A stretch of 64,000 nucleotides of DNA from the NCBI GenBank assembly GCA_022575985.1, contig JAKSXM010000007.1, forward strand, positions 51,552,501 through 51,616,500, written 5' to 3'. The number at the start of each line of letters is the position of its first letter. The stretch's first letter is position 1. The notes beneath the pieces are model-generated. The model was given only the letters and a program-made list of their open reading frames with translations, was not told the origin of the DNA and did no database searches. Positions 25,001 to 37,799 of the stretch are shown in pieces. The stretch comes from Anagrus nilaparvatae. Lineage: Eukaryota; Arthropoda; Insecta; Hymenoptera; Mymaridae. The position numbers and the translations under genes are program-made.

Positions 25001-26784
25001 TCAGAAAAATCATTTAGATTCTACACAAGTTGACAGCTCTACAGATGAAGGAATCAATGTTATGACAGATAATTCATCAGCAACATCCATGACAAAAGAT
25101 GATCCTAACGAGGACTGGTGCGCAGTTTGTATGGATGGCGGCGATGCTGTTTTATGCTGTGATAAGTGTCCTAAAGTCTTCCACTTGTATTGTCATATTC
25201 CAAACTTGAAAGCATTTCCACATGAAAGTGAAACATGGCAGTGTATGTTGTGTACAAATGTGCTTGATTGTTCTGAAGACTCATCAAATGAAAAAAGGCC
25301 AAATGGTATGAGCAATCGCGATTTTAAGATTGCTCAAAGAATAGTTTTAGAGTTGTATTGTCAATACGAACAGAGTTTACCATTTAGAGAAGTTGTTTCT
25401 CCAGAAGTAAGTAAAATTTTTTCTCGTATGAGCAATTTACTAAAAAACTTAAATAAAGGAAAGGTGATAAGAAAGGGTTTAAAACAAATCGATTTTATCG
25501 GGTTTAGTATGAAAAAATTTAGTATTGTATCATTTTTTAAAGTTTTAGATTCAAAGGTTTCGAAATAGCAGCAGTTGTTTGATTTAAAATTTTTTTTCGG
25601 GTATAATTTTTTCCGCTCTAAATTATGCTAAAAAATAATTTATTTAAATTAGGGGGTATGTAAAATATCCTGCCATTAGTTTTTTGGTAAAGTCTCGCGG
25701 AAATGAGGAAAAGCGAGAAAAAATGACGAGATCTTCAAATTTATTCAAATGCGAATTTTACAAACACCGGTTCTTTTTTTCTTCTGATTTGCCTTAAAAT
25801 GTTTGTTTTCCCATAAACTTTTTTTTACTAAACAGTTTTAGATTTTTTTAAATTGAATTAGAATTTTTATGTGGTGACAAGAAAAGCCTAAAAATGAAAA
25901 ATTATCAAAAATAGGTTTTTTGAGTATTTAAGTATACTTAAAAGGCAAAAAATCTCCAAAAACTGTTTAAGATTCCAATTCTAATCTAAACTGTTTAACA
26001 AAAAGATTACGAGGAAAAAAAAATTTAAAGGCCAATTAGAAGAAAAAAAAGTAATTCGTATTTAAACTTCTCAGTTTTACTTCTTTTCCGAGTTTCCGTA
26101 GGATCTTCACACAAAACTAAATGCTGAATCATCTTCAGGAAATTTTATATATATAATTTAGAAAAGCATTTTTTACCATCATTCAGTGCGTAAACAATTC
26201 AACTCATAAAGTTTATAGCTCAAAATTTTGAAAATAATTAAAAATCGAAAAATAGCTGCTATTTTGAAACCTTCGAATCTAGAACCTTAAAACTTGCTTT
26301 TTTTTTTTTAATTCCATCTTTCCTTTAGTAAAGTTTGACTAAGAATTACCTAAATATCTATCTAATAAATTTTTTTTTTCAATAAATTTTTCGTTTAGAT
26401 TGCAGAGTATCACAAAATAATCAAAAAACCAATGGCATTAGAAATAATAAAAGAAAAACTAAAACCTGAACATGAAAATCACTATACCGATTTGAAAGAA
26501 GTCTTGGCCGATATCAGATTAATGTTCAAAAATGCATTTACATATAACCAGGTAAGAGTCCTAATACCTACTTTAAATACTTTGAACATTAATAACAATG
26601 AATAATTTGTGTTTAAAAGGCGGGTTCAGTAGTTTTTCAAGAGGCTAAAAGCTTGGAAGAATTTTTTGAAAAATTACTTTTAAAATGGGCTCCTCAGTAT
26701 GCTTATGATGATCCATTTATTTCAACAGAAGCTGAAGATGTTTATCAACCAAACAGAAAATACAGAAGAATCATCAACGATTAA
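22056..26784 (+). CDS. bon: Bonus / TIF1-family transcription cofactor (TRIM24/TRIM33-like), 8 exons
   Basis: Exons 22056-22428, 22500-22723, 22821-23101, 23265-23375, 23441-23748, 23803-25406, 26399-26551 and 26620-26784; about 1072 aa. Order of domains: a divergent RING (CIFC...C.H..C..C...CTSC), B-box 1 (CTSCRDN..SWC.DC..F.CQNC), B-box 2 (CLVHPNEQLSLFCQSC..LTC.DC....HREH), a coiled coil in exons 4-5, a long P/Q/N-rich linker, a PHD finger (WCAVCMDGGDAVLCCDKC... HLYCH... WQCMLC) and a bromodomain (EYHKIIKKPMALE, FKNAFTYNQ). This is the TRIM/TIF1 architecture; the insect orthologue Bonus binds nuclear receptors and chromatin. The 992-bp intron 6 holds a foldback repeat. If it is retained, translation continues to a stop at 25566-25568 and the bromodomain is lost. 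Confidence 0.93.
25540..26292. repeat. Diverged foldback element in Bonus intron 6
   Basis: The left end (about 25,547, TAGATTCAAAGGTTTCGAAA) matches the reverse complement of the right end (about 26,255-26,281), and the similarity continues inward along both arms: ATAGCAGC, GCGGAAA..GAGGAAAAG and TTCAAAT..GCGAATT. The centre is near 25,915. The arms are much less alike than those of the 5.8-8.0 kb palindrome, which implies an older insertion. It fills most of the intron. Confidence 0.7.
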
Positions 26785-28147
26785 CGGACGAGTAAAAAAT
26801 TGTTACGATATTATACTATATAATATAATATATTTACATATAATTTTACTAATTAACAAATATGTTAGGCATCGACTATACTTAAGTTTAATTTTCCTTT
26901 TAATGTTTGTATTTAGAATATATAAATCTGAAAATACTTATTTGAAGAAATTTAGAATGCAAAACATAAGCAAAAAATAATGCTTATTTTCTTTTGTTTT
27001 TTATATTAGACTTCAAAAAATAAGTTCTTTGTTTTAAAAATATGAATATAATTAAACTATTTAATAGCTGATTATAATGAGAACAAATATTTTTAATACT
27101 GATTAAGAGGTAGACAAATTTTTTAATCTGTAAAATTGCTTAATTGTACTCGTGGTTTTAAATAAATTATTTTTAAAATTAGGTATATATAACTAGACTT
27201 GATTATTTTAAGTAAAATTATTACCTAAATAAAATTAACCGAAATCCATTACGTTTATATCTATATTTATTAACATTTGTTAAACGTTTAAGCCAATTTA
27301 ATCCATAATTTTTCATTTAATACAAAGGAATTTGAAATTCCCTATTTTTTTTTCATTGTAACGCGTAAATATTATTTTAAGATAAACATTAATGTTAAAA
27401 TTAAAAATTGTACTTATTTAATTCTAAATACTTTTGATTATTATGTAAAAAAATAAAGATGCTTTTTAATTTTTCAAATTTTTATTATAAATGCATGATG
27501 AATTTATAGCAAGCAGGTAAATTATAAAAAGAAAAGTACATATATATTCATTTTTTGACAAAAACACAACAGCTGTCTTAAATCTATTAAAAAAAAATAC
27601 TTTTGATTAAAATAGTTTTCAGATTTAAAATAGCTTTTTTTTTTATAAATCAAAATTATACTTGAAATATCCTAATGAGAAAATGATAATTTTTAATGTT
27701 AAATTTTTTATATAGAAAAAACTGAGAAAAATGTATAAAAAAAGCAAATAAATATGAATAAATTCATTGCTTTAGGTATTTTAATAAATATGATGCTTTT
27801 AATTAACAAACCACTTATCCAATTCCTTTTATCTTTGAAGTTTTTAAAGAAAAAAAAATGACATTATCAAATGTCCCTAGATCAGCTTACCCAAGGCTCA
27901 TACTATTTTAAATGACAATAATAAATAAAAAATAATTTTTTATCATAAATTAATAATTTATTTACAATTATACATTTGAGGCACAGATAGATTATTTTCA
28001 AAATGATAATAATATACATTAGCATTTTATTTCTTAAATTTATATTATAATCTCATTTCATTGATGCTTATAAAAAGAAATGCAAATAAATTAAATAAAA
28101 AATATATATACAAATAGTTGATTTTATATACAAGCTTTTTTGAATAA
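26785..28147. other. Intergenic DNA between converging Bonus and MTMR genes
   Basis: AT-rich 3' flanks of two convergent genes. No coding, RNA or repeat signal beyond A/T tracts was seen; the 93-aa ORF at 26,699-26,980 starts out of frame in the last Bonus exon. Confidence 0.6.
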
Positions 28148-31143
28148 TTAATGAATATTATTTTGAATAAAAGAGTTTTGTAAACAAAACTTACAAGTTG
28201 GAATTACTCGCTGTGTTTGTCCTGATATTAAACTATTGATACCCATACATCTTTCACATAAAATGTTTCCACAACACCAACAATGACACTAGCATATAAG
28301 AAAATAAATAATTTTTTTATAATTTTAATTAATATTAATTTTTATTATTAATATTTATTATTTTACTTTTTTATTAAATGCATCAAAAATTGTTGCACAT
28401 TTACATTCTTCCATTCCACGTGAAGAATTCCATTCTAAAGCTACATTTTTCATATTACTTATTAATTCTTTTATTTCTTCCTTTTTTGAATCATTTGATG
28501 AACTTAATTTTTCTCCTATAACATCTTTTAAGTACTTAAAATCTGGAGGATATTTATAAGGAGATAATGTTTGATCAATATCACTCAAACCAATTAAAGA
28601 AATGTTCTAAAAAATAAACAAATAAATATCCTTAAGTAAATTTTTTAAAATTACATTTTACATACTTTTGTTAATTCCTTTACATGCTCTTTTAACGAAT
28701 TAGTATGATTAGATACTGTCAACAAATAGTCATCATACATTTCCCTTGGATGAACACCATTTTCAAACCTATGATAAAGATTCCTCCACAAACTGTAAGC
28801 ACAGATAGTTGAAAATAAATCTCGTAATAATGTCCTAAACTAATTATACTATGAATGAAACTTACATGATATTTTGAGGATAGAGTTTTGGTCTAAGTAT
28901 TTCTGTAAGATCTTCATTGTGGCTCTTACATGAGTATAAAGGGTTTATAAATTCATTGATATGTTTTGCCATATATCCCCAAAGAGAGTAAGTTTTTTCT
29001 TCCAATCTTAAAAATAAAAAAAAAATCAATAAAATAAATTTACACATTTCTTTTAATCACTTTTATACTTTAAAATTTGTCTATCCTTTTCGCAGTTACC
29101 AACAAAAGTACCATGTCTGCAGTTATAAACATTATCATGTAAAGCTATTAAATACTGTTCGTTAAATTGAAACATATAAGGATTTTGTTGCAAAAGTTGA
29201 TAAGTAGCATCAATAAATTGAGTGAATATTGGAGCCAATTCTTTAGTATCACCAGCAATAGTACCACAACGATCATTAAACTTATGACCAAACGAAAGCC
29301 AATCTTTTTCTATTAAAACCTTTATTAAACAAAAATAATTATTAAAAATTATTATTCATTTATGATTTATCAAAATTAACTTACTTGAAAACCATGTATA
29401 GTTCTGTAATATGGATCCAGCATTAAAGCAGCTAAAGAACACACTTGAGCAGTGCGGTCCCATCCGTCACTGCAATGAACAACTACACTAATTCCATTTA
29501 CTATATTTTTTGTAATAAACCAAGAAGTTTCTAATATTGCTTTAATATGCTTTAACCATCCACAATTTTCAAGACCACTTAAAAATGCACTCATAGATGT
29601 GCATTTTTGAACTATAAAAATAAAATTAAATCAATTATTGTGCATTTAAGTATTGAAAAATTTTTTTATACATACGTTCTATTAACTTATTCAGACTTGA
29701 TCGCATAACATGAATATTTTCAATACCAAAAAATTGAAATTTGATATTATCATAAAAATTTTCATTTTCATAACCTTTTCCAGCCGCACGATTAGCCATA
29801 GCGTTTATCTGAAAATTCAAATAATTAATACTTTTTACTTTTAAAATACAAATTTGACGCATTAAATTAATTTAAATAATAATAAAATTTTACCCTTGGC
29901 CTCGTATCAATAACATAAAGATATTTAGAATTAGGATTAGTACAAAGTAAATTATAAAGCATTTGTTCATCCTTTAAACATCTTGCATTAAAACCAGATA
30001 ATGGTTGACTGCATCGACAAATTGAAGCCTAATAAAAATATTACATTTAAAATTGATAATAATTACTAATGAAATGAGAATAGTAAACCTTATTTGTAAA
30101 TAAATAGGTTAATACTGGTAATCTTCCTTTACTACGAAATTTAGCACTCCCTGTCAAAACACTATTGCAACATGAACTTGGAACATAAATATACTTTGGA
30201 TAACTTTCACATAACTAGAAAATGTTACATACATAAATAAATAATTTGGATATATAAAATAGAAAGATTTTTACAAACTTCATAGTTAACATTCAAATAT
30301 GAAATGGACCATTCTTCATTTGGAACACCTTGCCTTTGGAATTCATCTTGCATATTAAAAAGATTCCATCCAACTTCTTGTGATAAATTATCGTTTTCAC
30401 CTTTATAATTAAAACAGTACAAGTCTTCTAATTTAACTAAAAATAGTTTTTTTTTAAATAGTTGTTTGGATATGTATTTTGAAATAATTATAATAAAAAT
30501 AAAATTTACTTGGTGAAGATAATTTTTGAAAAGTTAAAAAAATCTCATGGCAGTCTCTTTCTTTAGGAATAACAAATGTAACCACAAAAAAATTTTTGCA
30601 TTTTACATATAATGGAGAACCATTTGTCAATAATGGAAGTTTGTCAACGCTTGCTACATGAGTATTCAAGACCTAAAAATTATTCAATTTAGTACATTAT
30701 TTTATAAGTGATTTTCATTTTTGAATTACCCATATCTTCTTTTTTCCATTAGGTTCCATAAATATGAAATGTGTTTCAGTTAAAAAGAAAGTACCTAATG
30801 TATGTTTTACTCCATATTTATCCAACATCAATACATTTTCAACCTGGTGACAAAAAAAAATTATTTATTACAATAATTTAACTTACTATCATGCAAATAC
30901 ATATTCAAATTGCTAAGAATTTAATTTTAACTCTCCATAAATTTTTTTTAGAATTGTAAGAAATTTATAAATATGTTCACAAAAATGCAAATAAAATAAA
31001 TTTTAATATACGTTAAGATTTAATAAAAAAAATATAAAACAATAGTAAATTTATTCGAATAATTAAAGATTAACTTTACAGGTTTTAAATTCAAATATTT
31101 TTTAACAAACCTTTTGCACTTTGATTAAACCTGAAGTATTCAT
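28148..31143 (-). CDS. Myotubularin-related phosphoinositide 3-phosphatase, MTMR6/7/8 class (13 exons, frameshift in last exon)
   Basis: Minus-strand exons: 31111-31143, 30730-30843, 30510-30672, 30279-30436, 30089-30214, 29894-30028, 29676-29808, 29385-29611, 29069-29319, 28866-29006, 28666-28792, 28367-28606 and 28148-28289. A PH-GRAM region (exons 1-4) is followed by the phosphatase domain, with DTRP..NAMANRAAGKGYE and the active-site loop CSDGWDR (Cys334, bases 29454-29474). That loop is intact, so this is a catalytic member removing the 3-phosphate from PI3P and PI(3,5)P2 on endosomes. The C-terminus resembles a FYVE zinc finger: ECKCATIFDAF, HCWCCGN, then CERC and PTCKFC. The two halves lie in different frames: a run of five A at 28260-28264 shifts the frame and gives a stop at 28254-28256, ending near residue 627. 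With one base fewer the frame would run to 28148. It starts divergently from the C2H2 gene. Confidence 0.9.
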
Positions 31144-32378
31144 ATTTTTTTATTTTATAATATCAATGTAAAAGAATTAAAAAATATGTAATACGTTAAG
31201 CTTTATGTATCTAATCATTATACCTACAAAAAAAAAAATTATTATAATTAAACTATTATTAGTAACTACAAATGATACATTTATTTTACATACTTTAAAC
31301 TTTAGATTAACATTCGTCATCTTAAACAAGTAACTCAAACTGAGTAGGTAATTTAAAACATTTTATATTAAATTTTGGAATAAAGTTTTTGTGAATGATG
31401 TGTATACATGCAGAATGCAGATTGCAGATGGTATGCAGAAATCCAGATTGCAGATTCTGTTTATCTGTAAATCTAATTGTTCCAATTCTGAAGCACCATG
31501 TAAAAAGCACTAGGAAAGATCGATACTTTTCTTTTTGTTTGCATTTTGCTCTTTTGCAAGCTTCTTTAGGAAAATTAATATAAATTGACAAATTTCTTAC
31601 AAAAACAACTTTTTATTTTTTTTCTATAGAATTTTCTCATTAAATCAATTGAATTTTTTATTTCTAAAATAATAATTTAAAACAGTTTAAAACAACAACA
31701 AAACTACAAACAAAATAATAAAATATTAGTTATAAAATTTAGGGATATTTAAAGTTTTAACGAGCGTTAGTGGTACTTTTGGTAAGAAAATAAGAGCAGC
31801 TAGCTGCTTCTCTTTTATAGGTTATGGCTAGCGCTAGTTATGGCTGATTATGGCCAATTACAATGGCTACTATTTTTTATCTAAATAGTTAACTAAAAAT
31901 TTTTTAAAATTTTTTAATTATATTTTCTAAAATATTTATTATTTATTAATTAAAAAAAAATTTTAAGTTATTTTAAAATTTATATTTATATTAAACTATA
32001 ATAGTAATTTTAAGAACGCGCTTTTTTCTTTAATGAAAAAAATGTGATTAATCTTTGATCAATCTTTAAGATTGATTAGGTTCTGAAAAAGAAAAATGAA
32101 AAATTTAATAAAAATAAATTATTTTAATTTAAAAAGTTATTTTCAAATGAATTTATACAGTTAGTGTAATAAAACACCCATTTACAAATGGATACTAATA
32201 GTGATTATATTAGAAAATATTTGGACAACTGATTTTTTTTTTACACTGTAATTTAAAAAATTATAAGATTTCAGGTAGTTGTTATTCTTAAGGTATTATT
32301 AATTATATATCTCAAGAATTATTTATTTAAAATTTTTATTTTATGTTTGTAATTCATTTTTTCAAAATTTTCTTGCAG
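31144..32378. other. Divergent intergenic region, MTMR / C2H2 gene
   Basis: Promoter-side DNA for both neighbours. A patch at 31,390-31,460 repeats GCAGA(A/T)..GCAG motifs, and overlapping ORFs there (31,322-31,591 and 31,395-31,583) arise from that repeat. The splice acceptor at 32,377-32,378 just before the C2H2 start implies an upstream untranslated exon somewhere in this interval; it was not located. Confidence 0.5.
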
Positions 32379-33578
32379 ATGTTTGGTTCTATTCAAGTAA
32401 AAACAGAATATACTATGGAAGAAAGAACACATCAAAACATTGTAACAACAAACTCTAACGTTGACTATCCAGTTTTTAATAATGCTGCTATGGAATATAC
32501 ATATCATCAAATTCCACATTTTTGGAGTCAAACCCATCCTCAAGCTAATCAGTACCCAAAAGATTTTTCTCAAAAAAGCGAAGGAATAATTCGACAAGAT
32601 ATTCCAAGAGTAAGTTAAGATTTTTTTTTATTTTATATATTACATTTTTTATATTACATTTGATTAATATTAATAAAAATTTCTATAATATAGACAACAA
32701 CCACAGTAAGTCCTAGTTATGTAAGCCAACAGCAGCCTCATTCAGTTTTATATAATACTGAACAACCAACGGAGAATCATTCTCAAGTTAATCAAATACG
32801 AGATCAAATAGCACCATGTAATGTTGAAACAGGACATGGGGAATCTAGACTTACTCCTTCGGTAATTAATAGTACATCCCTAATTAACAACCCGTCTTTA
32901 GGTACAGTGCAATCATCGAGTTCTTCATTAAAGCGTAATAATGCTGGTAGACCAGCAAAATCTTCATCTACTTCATCTCCTAGTGTAGCAAAAAAAATAA
33001 AATGCCAATGTGAAATTTGTTTTAAAGAATTTGGTCATAAAAGTAATCTTTTTATTCACATGAGAACTCATAATGGTGAAAGGCCTTATAAGTGTAAACA
33101 ATGTGACAAGTGTTTTACACATAGTGGAAATTTAGCAATTCATATGAGAACACATTCTGGAGAACGTCCATATGCATGTCAAATTTGTGGCAAAATGTTT
33201 AGTCACAGTGGAAATTTATCAACACATTTACGCACTCACTCAGGTGTAAAACCATACAAATGTAAAGTTTGTAATAAAGAATTTCGTCATAGTGGAAACT
33301 TATCCATTCATGAGCGAATACATTCTGGAATAAAGCCATTTCAGTGCAAAGTATGTGGTAAAGAATTCTATCATAGCGGAAATTTAACTACTCATATGAA
33401 AAAACATCCAGTAACCATGAACACGGAACAGTGTGAGAATAGAGTGATTCCATTATTAAATTCAGATTATGTTTGTAACAGTGTTCAAGTAAAAGAAAAT
33501 GAAGATACTGATGATCTTGGAAATTCAACTGATTCATTAATTGAAAATGAACTTAATGAAGAATCAAATACAAGTTAA
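32379..33578 (+). CDS. C2H2 zinc-finger protein with five near-identical fingers (2 coding exons)
   Basis: Exons 32379-32609 and 32694-33578 give 371 aa. The ATG lies directly after a splice acceptor (TTGCAG), so a 5' non-coding exon is expected. Residues 1-175 are disordered and Q/S/T-rich. A basic AKKIK segment leads into five tandem C2H2 fingers with the usual H-(S/N)GE/V-(R/K)P-(Y/F) linkers. Four fingers share the helix HSGNL and the first has HKSNL, so the base-contacting residues at positions -1 (His) and 3 (Asn) are the same throughout. The C-terminal tail is acidic. It is a DNA-binding protein, presumably nuclear; no orthologue name can be assigned with confidence. Nothing suggests a KRAB, ZAD or BTB domain. 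Confidence 0.88.
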
Positions 33579-36500
33579 TTTATTTATTTTTGAATTATTT
33601 GAAGCCAAGATCTGCATAATTAATAAATAAGCATTTAGAAGTTACATTATTCATTCCTAATAATGTGTAAAAAAACATTTTGCTCGTTTTTTTTGTTCAA
33701 AATCGAACTATAAAAAAAATACTCTAAGAAAAAGTATCAATTGATAATTTAGTGTAAGCTTTTTTTTAAATCTAAAAAAAATAATTGTGAGTAATTTTTT
33801 ATTTATATCGTTTATTATAATGTAATTATATATAAATATCCTAAAAAAATAGATTTAAAACTAATCAAACTCAGTATAAAAAAATTATATATAGAAGATA
33901 TACTTTAATAATTATTAATATTTTTATACTGAAATATAAATTTAGGTTTTTTTATTGTAATATAAATATAATTAAATTCAATTATCAAGTTATACATATA
34001 TTAAATTTTTTATATTTAAATATTTTAAGACTTACTACTACGATGTAATAATGTATTTAAAATTAAAATAAAACGTAGATATTTTTAAGATTTTTACTAT
34101 TTATAATTTCGCGTATATAATGATAATGAAAAATGAAGATGTAAAAAGTTAAAAAAAAGGTTTGCATGAGGTTCATTGCTATGTAAGTAGCTGTACCAGA
34201 GAAAAAATTTTATTGGAATTTTTTTTTTTATTGGCAAAGTTTAGATTTTGGGTTTGCATTTTCATAAGAAATTTGAATCTATTTTACTTATTCTTCAAAT
34301 AATAAAGTCTTAAAATTTTAAAGATATTTGTTTTTACAAACCAACAAATATTTCAAAAACATTTCATTTTTTATTAATGCACGTGAATAAAAAATTTTTT
34401 CATAGACCACTTCCGGTATGTTAATGCTTTGAATTTTTCAAATCAACCAAAACCAAATTCATCTTATACTTATCTTTGGTCATAAACTTAATGAAAAGTA
34501 AACATAAATAACATTTTGGCTAAATATTTGTTAGTAAATATTTAAATATAAGATTGTACCATATGTTTGTAGCAAATGATACTGAACTTGGTTTTTGGCT
34601 GATTTGAAAAATTCAAAATAAAGATATTTTTTTAATTTGATTTTCCTAAATTTCGAGATAACTCACTTATATTCATGATCTATCATTAAAATTAATGATT
34701 AAAGACGATGACTAAAAAGTTTCTCACTAATATTCATGATCTATAATTAAAATTAATGATTAAATACGATGACTAAAAAATTTCATCTAATCAGATACAT
34801 TAAAGTGGAAACATTGTTTTTCCGGGAATTAATTTAAAAAATTTTTCACTTACGATTTTACAAAAATTATTTGACAAAATATTATTCAACCCAAAAGTTA
34901 TAAAAAATATCTTACATTAAGCTTCGGATAACTCTATGATGATTCAGGCTGTAAAAAAATGATAATATTTTTTAATAATACACAAATTCTAAATATTCAA
35001 AAAATAATAGCAAATTTGAATGGCCAAGGAAATTTTGGTTACTAAAACAGAATTTAAATTATTTTATTCTGAGTAGAATTCAATTAGATGTTTAAAAAAA
35101 ATCAAAATAACCCTGTTTCTAATATAGTGAACAATCCAGTCATATCAGTTAATATAAGGGGAATTTAATACGAAATAAAGTAAAGTCTGTTAATGAAAAC
35201 GCATTGATTTTAAGTTAGATTATGAAATTTTTTAAAAAATCAGTTCTCAAGCCCCTAAAATTGAGCCTTCAAAATTTATGTAAAAAAAAATACAAGTTAA
35301 AAATCTCATTTGCCATTAAAAAAAAAAAAAAAAAAAATTTCCAAAAAAAAAATTTTACTCCAGCAAAGTGACTCATATCATCCCATAATGGTATTCGCAG
35401 CTAAATTGCTTTGGTTAAATATTTAATCAAAATTAGGTTTTCAATCAATGGTTTAAAATTTGAACAAAGCAATCTAATAGTATAGTAATTCTGAAAAAAA
35501 TTTTCTGTACAAGTTGTAATTTAATATTTAAGTTTTTTTTTCATAATTTTAATTTAAAAAAAAAACAAAATGATACATAATAAGTAAATGTAATTAAATT
35601 TTTAAAAAAGTTATGAAAAGATGTTTTTTTAAATTTCAAGTATTTGCTTTTTTTTTTTAATTCAATTTTTTTTTCTAGAATATTTTAAAAATAAAAATAA
35701 TCAATAACAGTGTATAATGCATTTATTTTTTTTTTTTAGTACATTGTTTTTAAATTTCTTTAAATTTTTATATGGTATTAACAAAAAAGCACACACTGCA
35801 AGTCAATCACTCGTTTCAGTAAAATACTTTATGTATACATAAAAAAATTAGTAAACGAATATACATTCACCTTATAAAATTAAATTAATTTTTTTTTTAC
35901 ATAACAATAAAATACTTTCAAGAGTTAAAAATAAATAATTTTACAATTGTTTTTTTCTTACATAAAAATATAATACACATATTTTAAGTCACTTGCGCTG
36001 TAAAATTATTTCATTTTTCATTTATATTTAATAACAAGAATTGATTTAATAAAAAAGTTTAATAAAATATTAATCCCAAAATGATCATAAACAAAATTTT
36101 AAATTCAGCATTATTTGCTCAAAGCCTTGAAACAAAAGAAACAAAAAAAAATTATAATTATTGAAAGTGTTATTAAAGTATCAAAAGAGAGTTTAATTTT
36201 TTTAAAGATCTCTTGCAAACTAATATTTATTAGTGATAATTTTACCTTGAATTTAACAATTGGCGCAAAATTTTACATGCTATTGATTTTTGTTTATTTA
36301 CTAAATCTCCCTCTTATTGCAAATTATTTATAATATATATATATATAGTACACGTTTTTTTAAGAGTTACAAAATTTACTACTATTTTTCAATGTTAGAA
36401 TTAAATGAAACTTATTTACTCACATAAGTTTATTCAGTATTCATTTCATCCGTGTAATTATTCACAGTTAAAAAAACAGAACAATAATTAATACTGTACA

Positions 36501-36695
36501 TTAAATTATTTTAGTTACATTCATTTACTTTTGTACAATAATTATTTCACACTAGATAGAATCTATTAATCACATAAGAATTATTATAAAAATATATTGC
36601 ATCTTTTAATATTATCATAGCCATTGTTTTTTTTTTTTTAATATCATTATTTTTTTAAATCTCTTCAGAACTTAATAAAAATTATTATTAAATTA
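33579..36695. other. AT-rich intergenic DNA
   Basis: About 3.1 kb without a supportable gene. Homopolymer runs are frequent (for example A-rich 35,320-35,350). The 72-aa ORF at 36,115-36,333 is AT-driven. A two-copy tandem duplication is listed separately. Confidence 0.6.
34662..34783. repeat. Two-copy 61-bp tandem duplication
   Basis: 34,662-34,722 and 34,723-34,783 are the same 61-base unit, beginning CTCACT(T/A)ATATTCATGATC and ending GACTAAAAA(G/A)TTT. Only a handful of substitutions separate them, so the duplication is recent. Confidence 0.85.
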
Positions 36696-37799
36696 TCACA
36701 TTGCGTCCGATGGTTTAATAAATAATGCTGATACAGCAAAAATTAAAAATACAATCCCTCCAATAATTGTTACTATAAAAAAGGAGTATTTATTAGAAAT
36801 TATTAATATTAGCATTAATTAATTTTTTTACCTGTTCTTACTGATATTTTTTGAGCAATCATTCTACCACCCAAGACTGCAAGCCCTGTACAAAAAGAGT
36901 GCCCTAAAACCCCTCCTAAAACAACTCCATAAACATCCTCTCTTGCTGCTAATATTATTGTAGTAATTTGAGATCTATCTCCCCATTCAGCAAGAAACGT
37001 AAGAGAAAAAGCTTGGAGGAATATTCTTGATAAAAGCATGAATGCACTTGTTTTTTGTGTTTTTCTAATTACACCAGTTTCTGGATCCTGCACTATAGTT
37101 GTCCCATTCTCCCTTTCTAACTAAAAATTAAACATTAATAAAACACGAGCAAAATAAATAATTTAAAAAATTAGACTCTTACTTCATCTTCTCTTTTCCT
37201 AAGATCAGATTGAACTTCTTCAAGTTCTTCCTGGCCCTCGTTAGGAGACATATAATAACCATCCTTTAACATTTTTAAGCCGAACAAAGCAAATAAAGCA
37301 GTAGAAATATAATAAGTATAAGCTCTAGGAATTATTGTTGCAGCATAACCAAATATAACTGTAATATTTTCAAAATTAATTTATAATTTTTACATGAATA
37401 AGTTTTTAAAAAAATTTTACCTGAAAGTATAGTCATAACAGCTAAAGCACTTATAGCACCTATAAAAACTGTTAATCTGGGATGTCTCATAGCCATAATG
37501 GCTGCAATAAAAAATGTCTTATCACCTAATTCAGAAACTACTATTACAGACAATGATGCTACGAAAGCATGGATAAATCCTAAATTTTCAAGCTTGCTAT
37601 CTGGTGAAATATTTTCAATTTTCTAAAAAAAGAATTTTCATTATTATTAAATTAATAAACAACGTATAAAGTAAATTACCATTGATGAAATTGGAGATTG
37701 TAATTTATCTAGATCTGATGGCATCTTATCTCCCAATGTAAAATTTATTATAAGAAAATAAATAAAAAATTGTAGGTAAATAATATTTGTAAAAGTCAT
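36696..37799 (-). CDS. TMEM165: TMEM165/GDT1-family Golgi Mn2+/Ca2+ transporter (5 exons)
   Basis: Minus-strand exons 37680-37799, 37421-37622, 37183-37358, 36832-37120 and 36696-36772; 287 aa, slightly shorter than the human protein. The family (UPF0016) exchanges Mn2+/Ca2+ for protons in the Golgi and supports glycosylation. Both diagnostic acidic motifs are present: SELGDKT (E71, D74) and AEWGDRS (E211, D214), each in a predicted membrane helix. The N-terminal 25 residues are hydrophobic and resemble a signal peptide or anchor. A charged cytosolic loop (QEELEEVQSDLRKRE) separates the two membrane halves, and glycine-rich helices (YGVVLGGVLGHSFCTGLAV) follow the second motif. All phases agree. 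Nothing unusual was seen. Confidence 0.94.

Noticed and set aside
26699..26980. 93-aa ORF after the Bonus bromodomain
   Set aside because: Out of frame with the last Bonus exon, and AT-driven beyond it.
31322..31591. Overlapping 89-aa and 62-aa ORFs on opposite strands
   Set aside because: Created by GCAGA-type short repeats; no family pattern or splice context.
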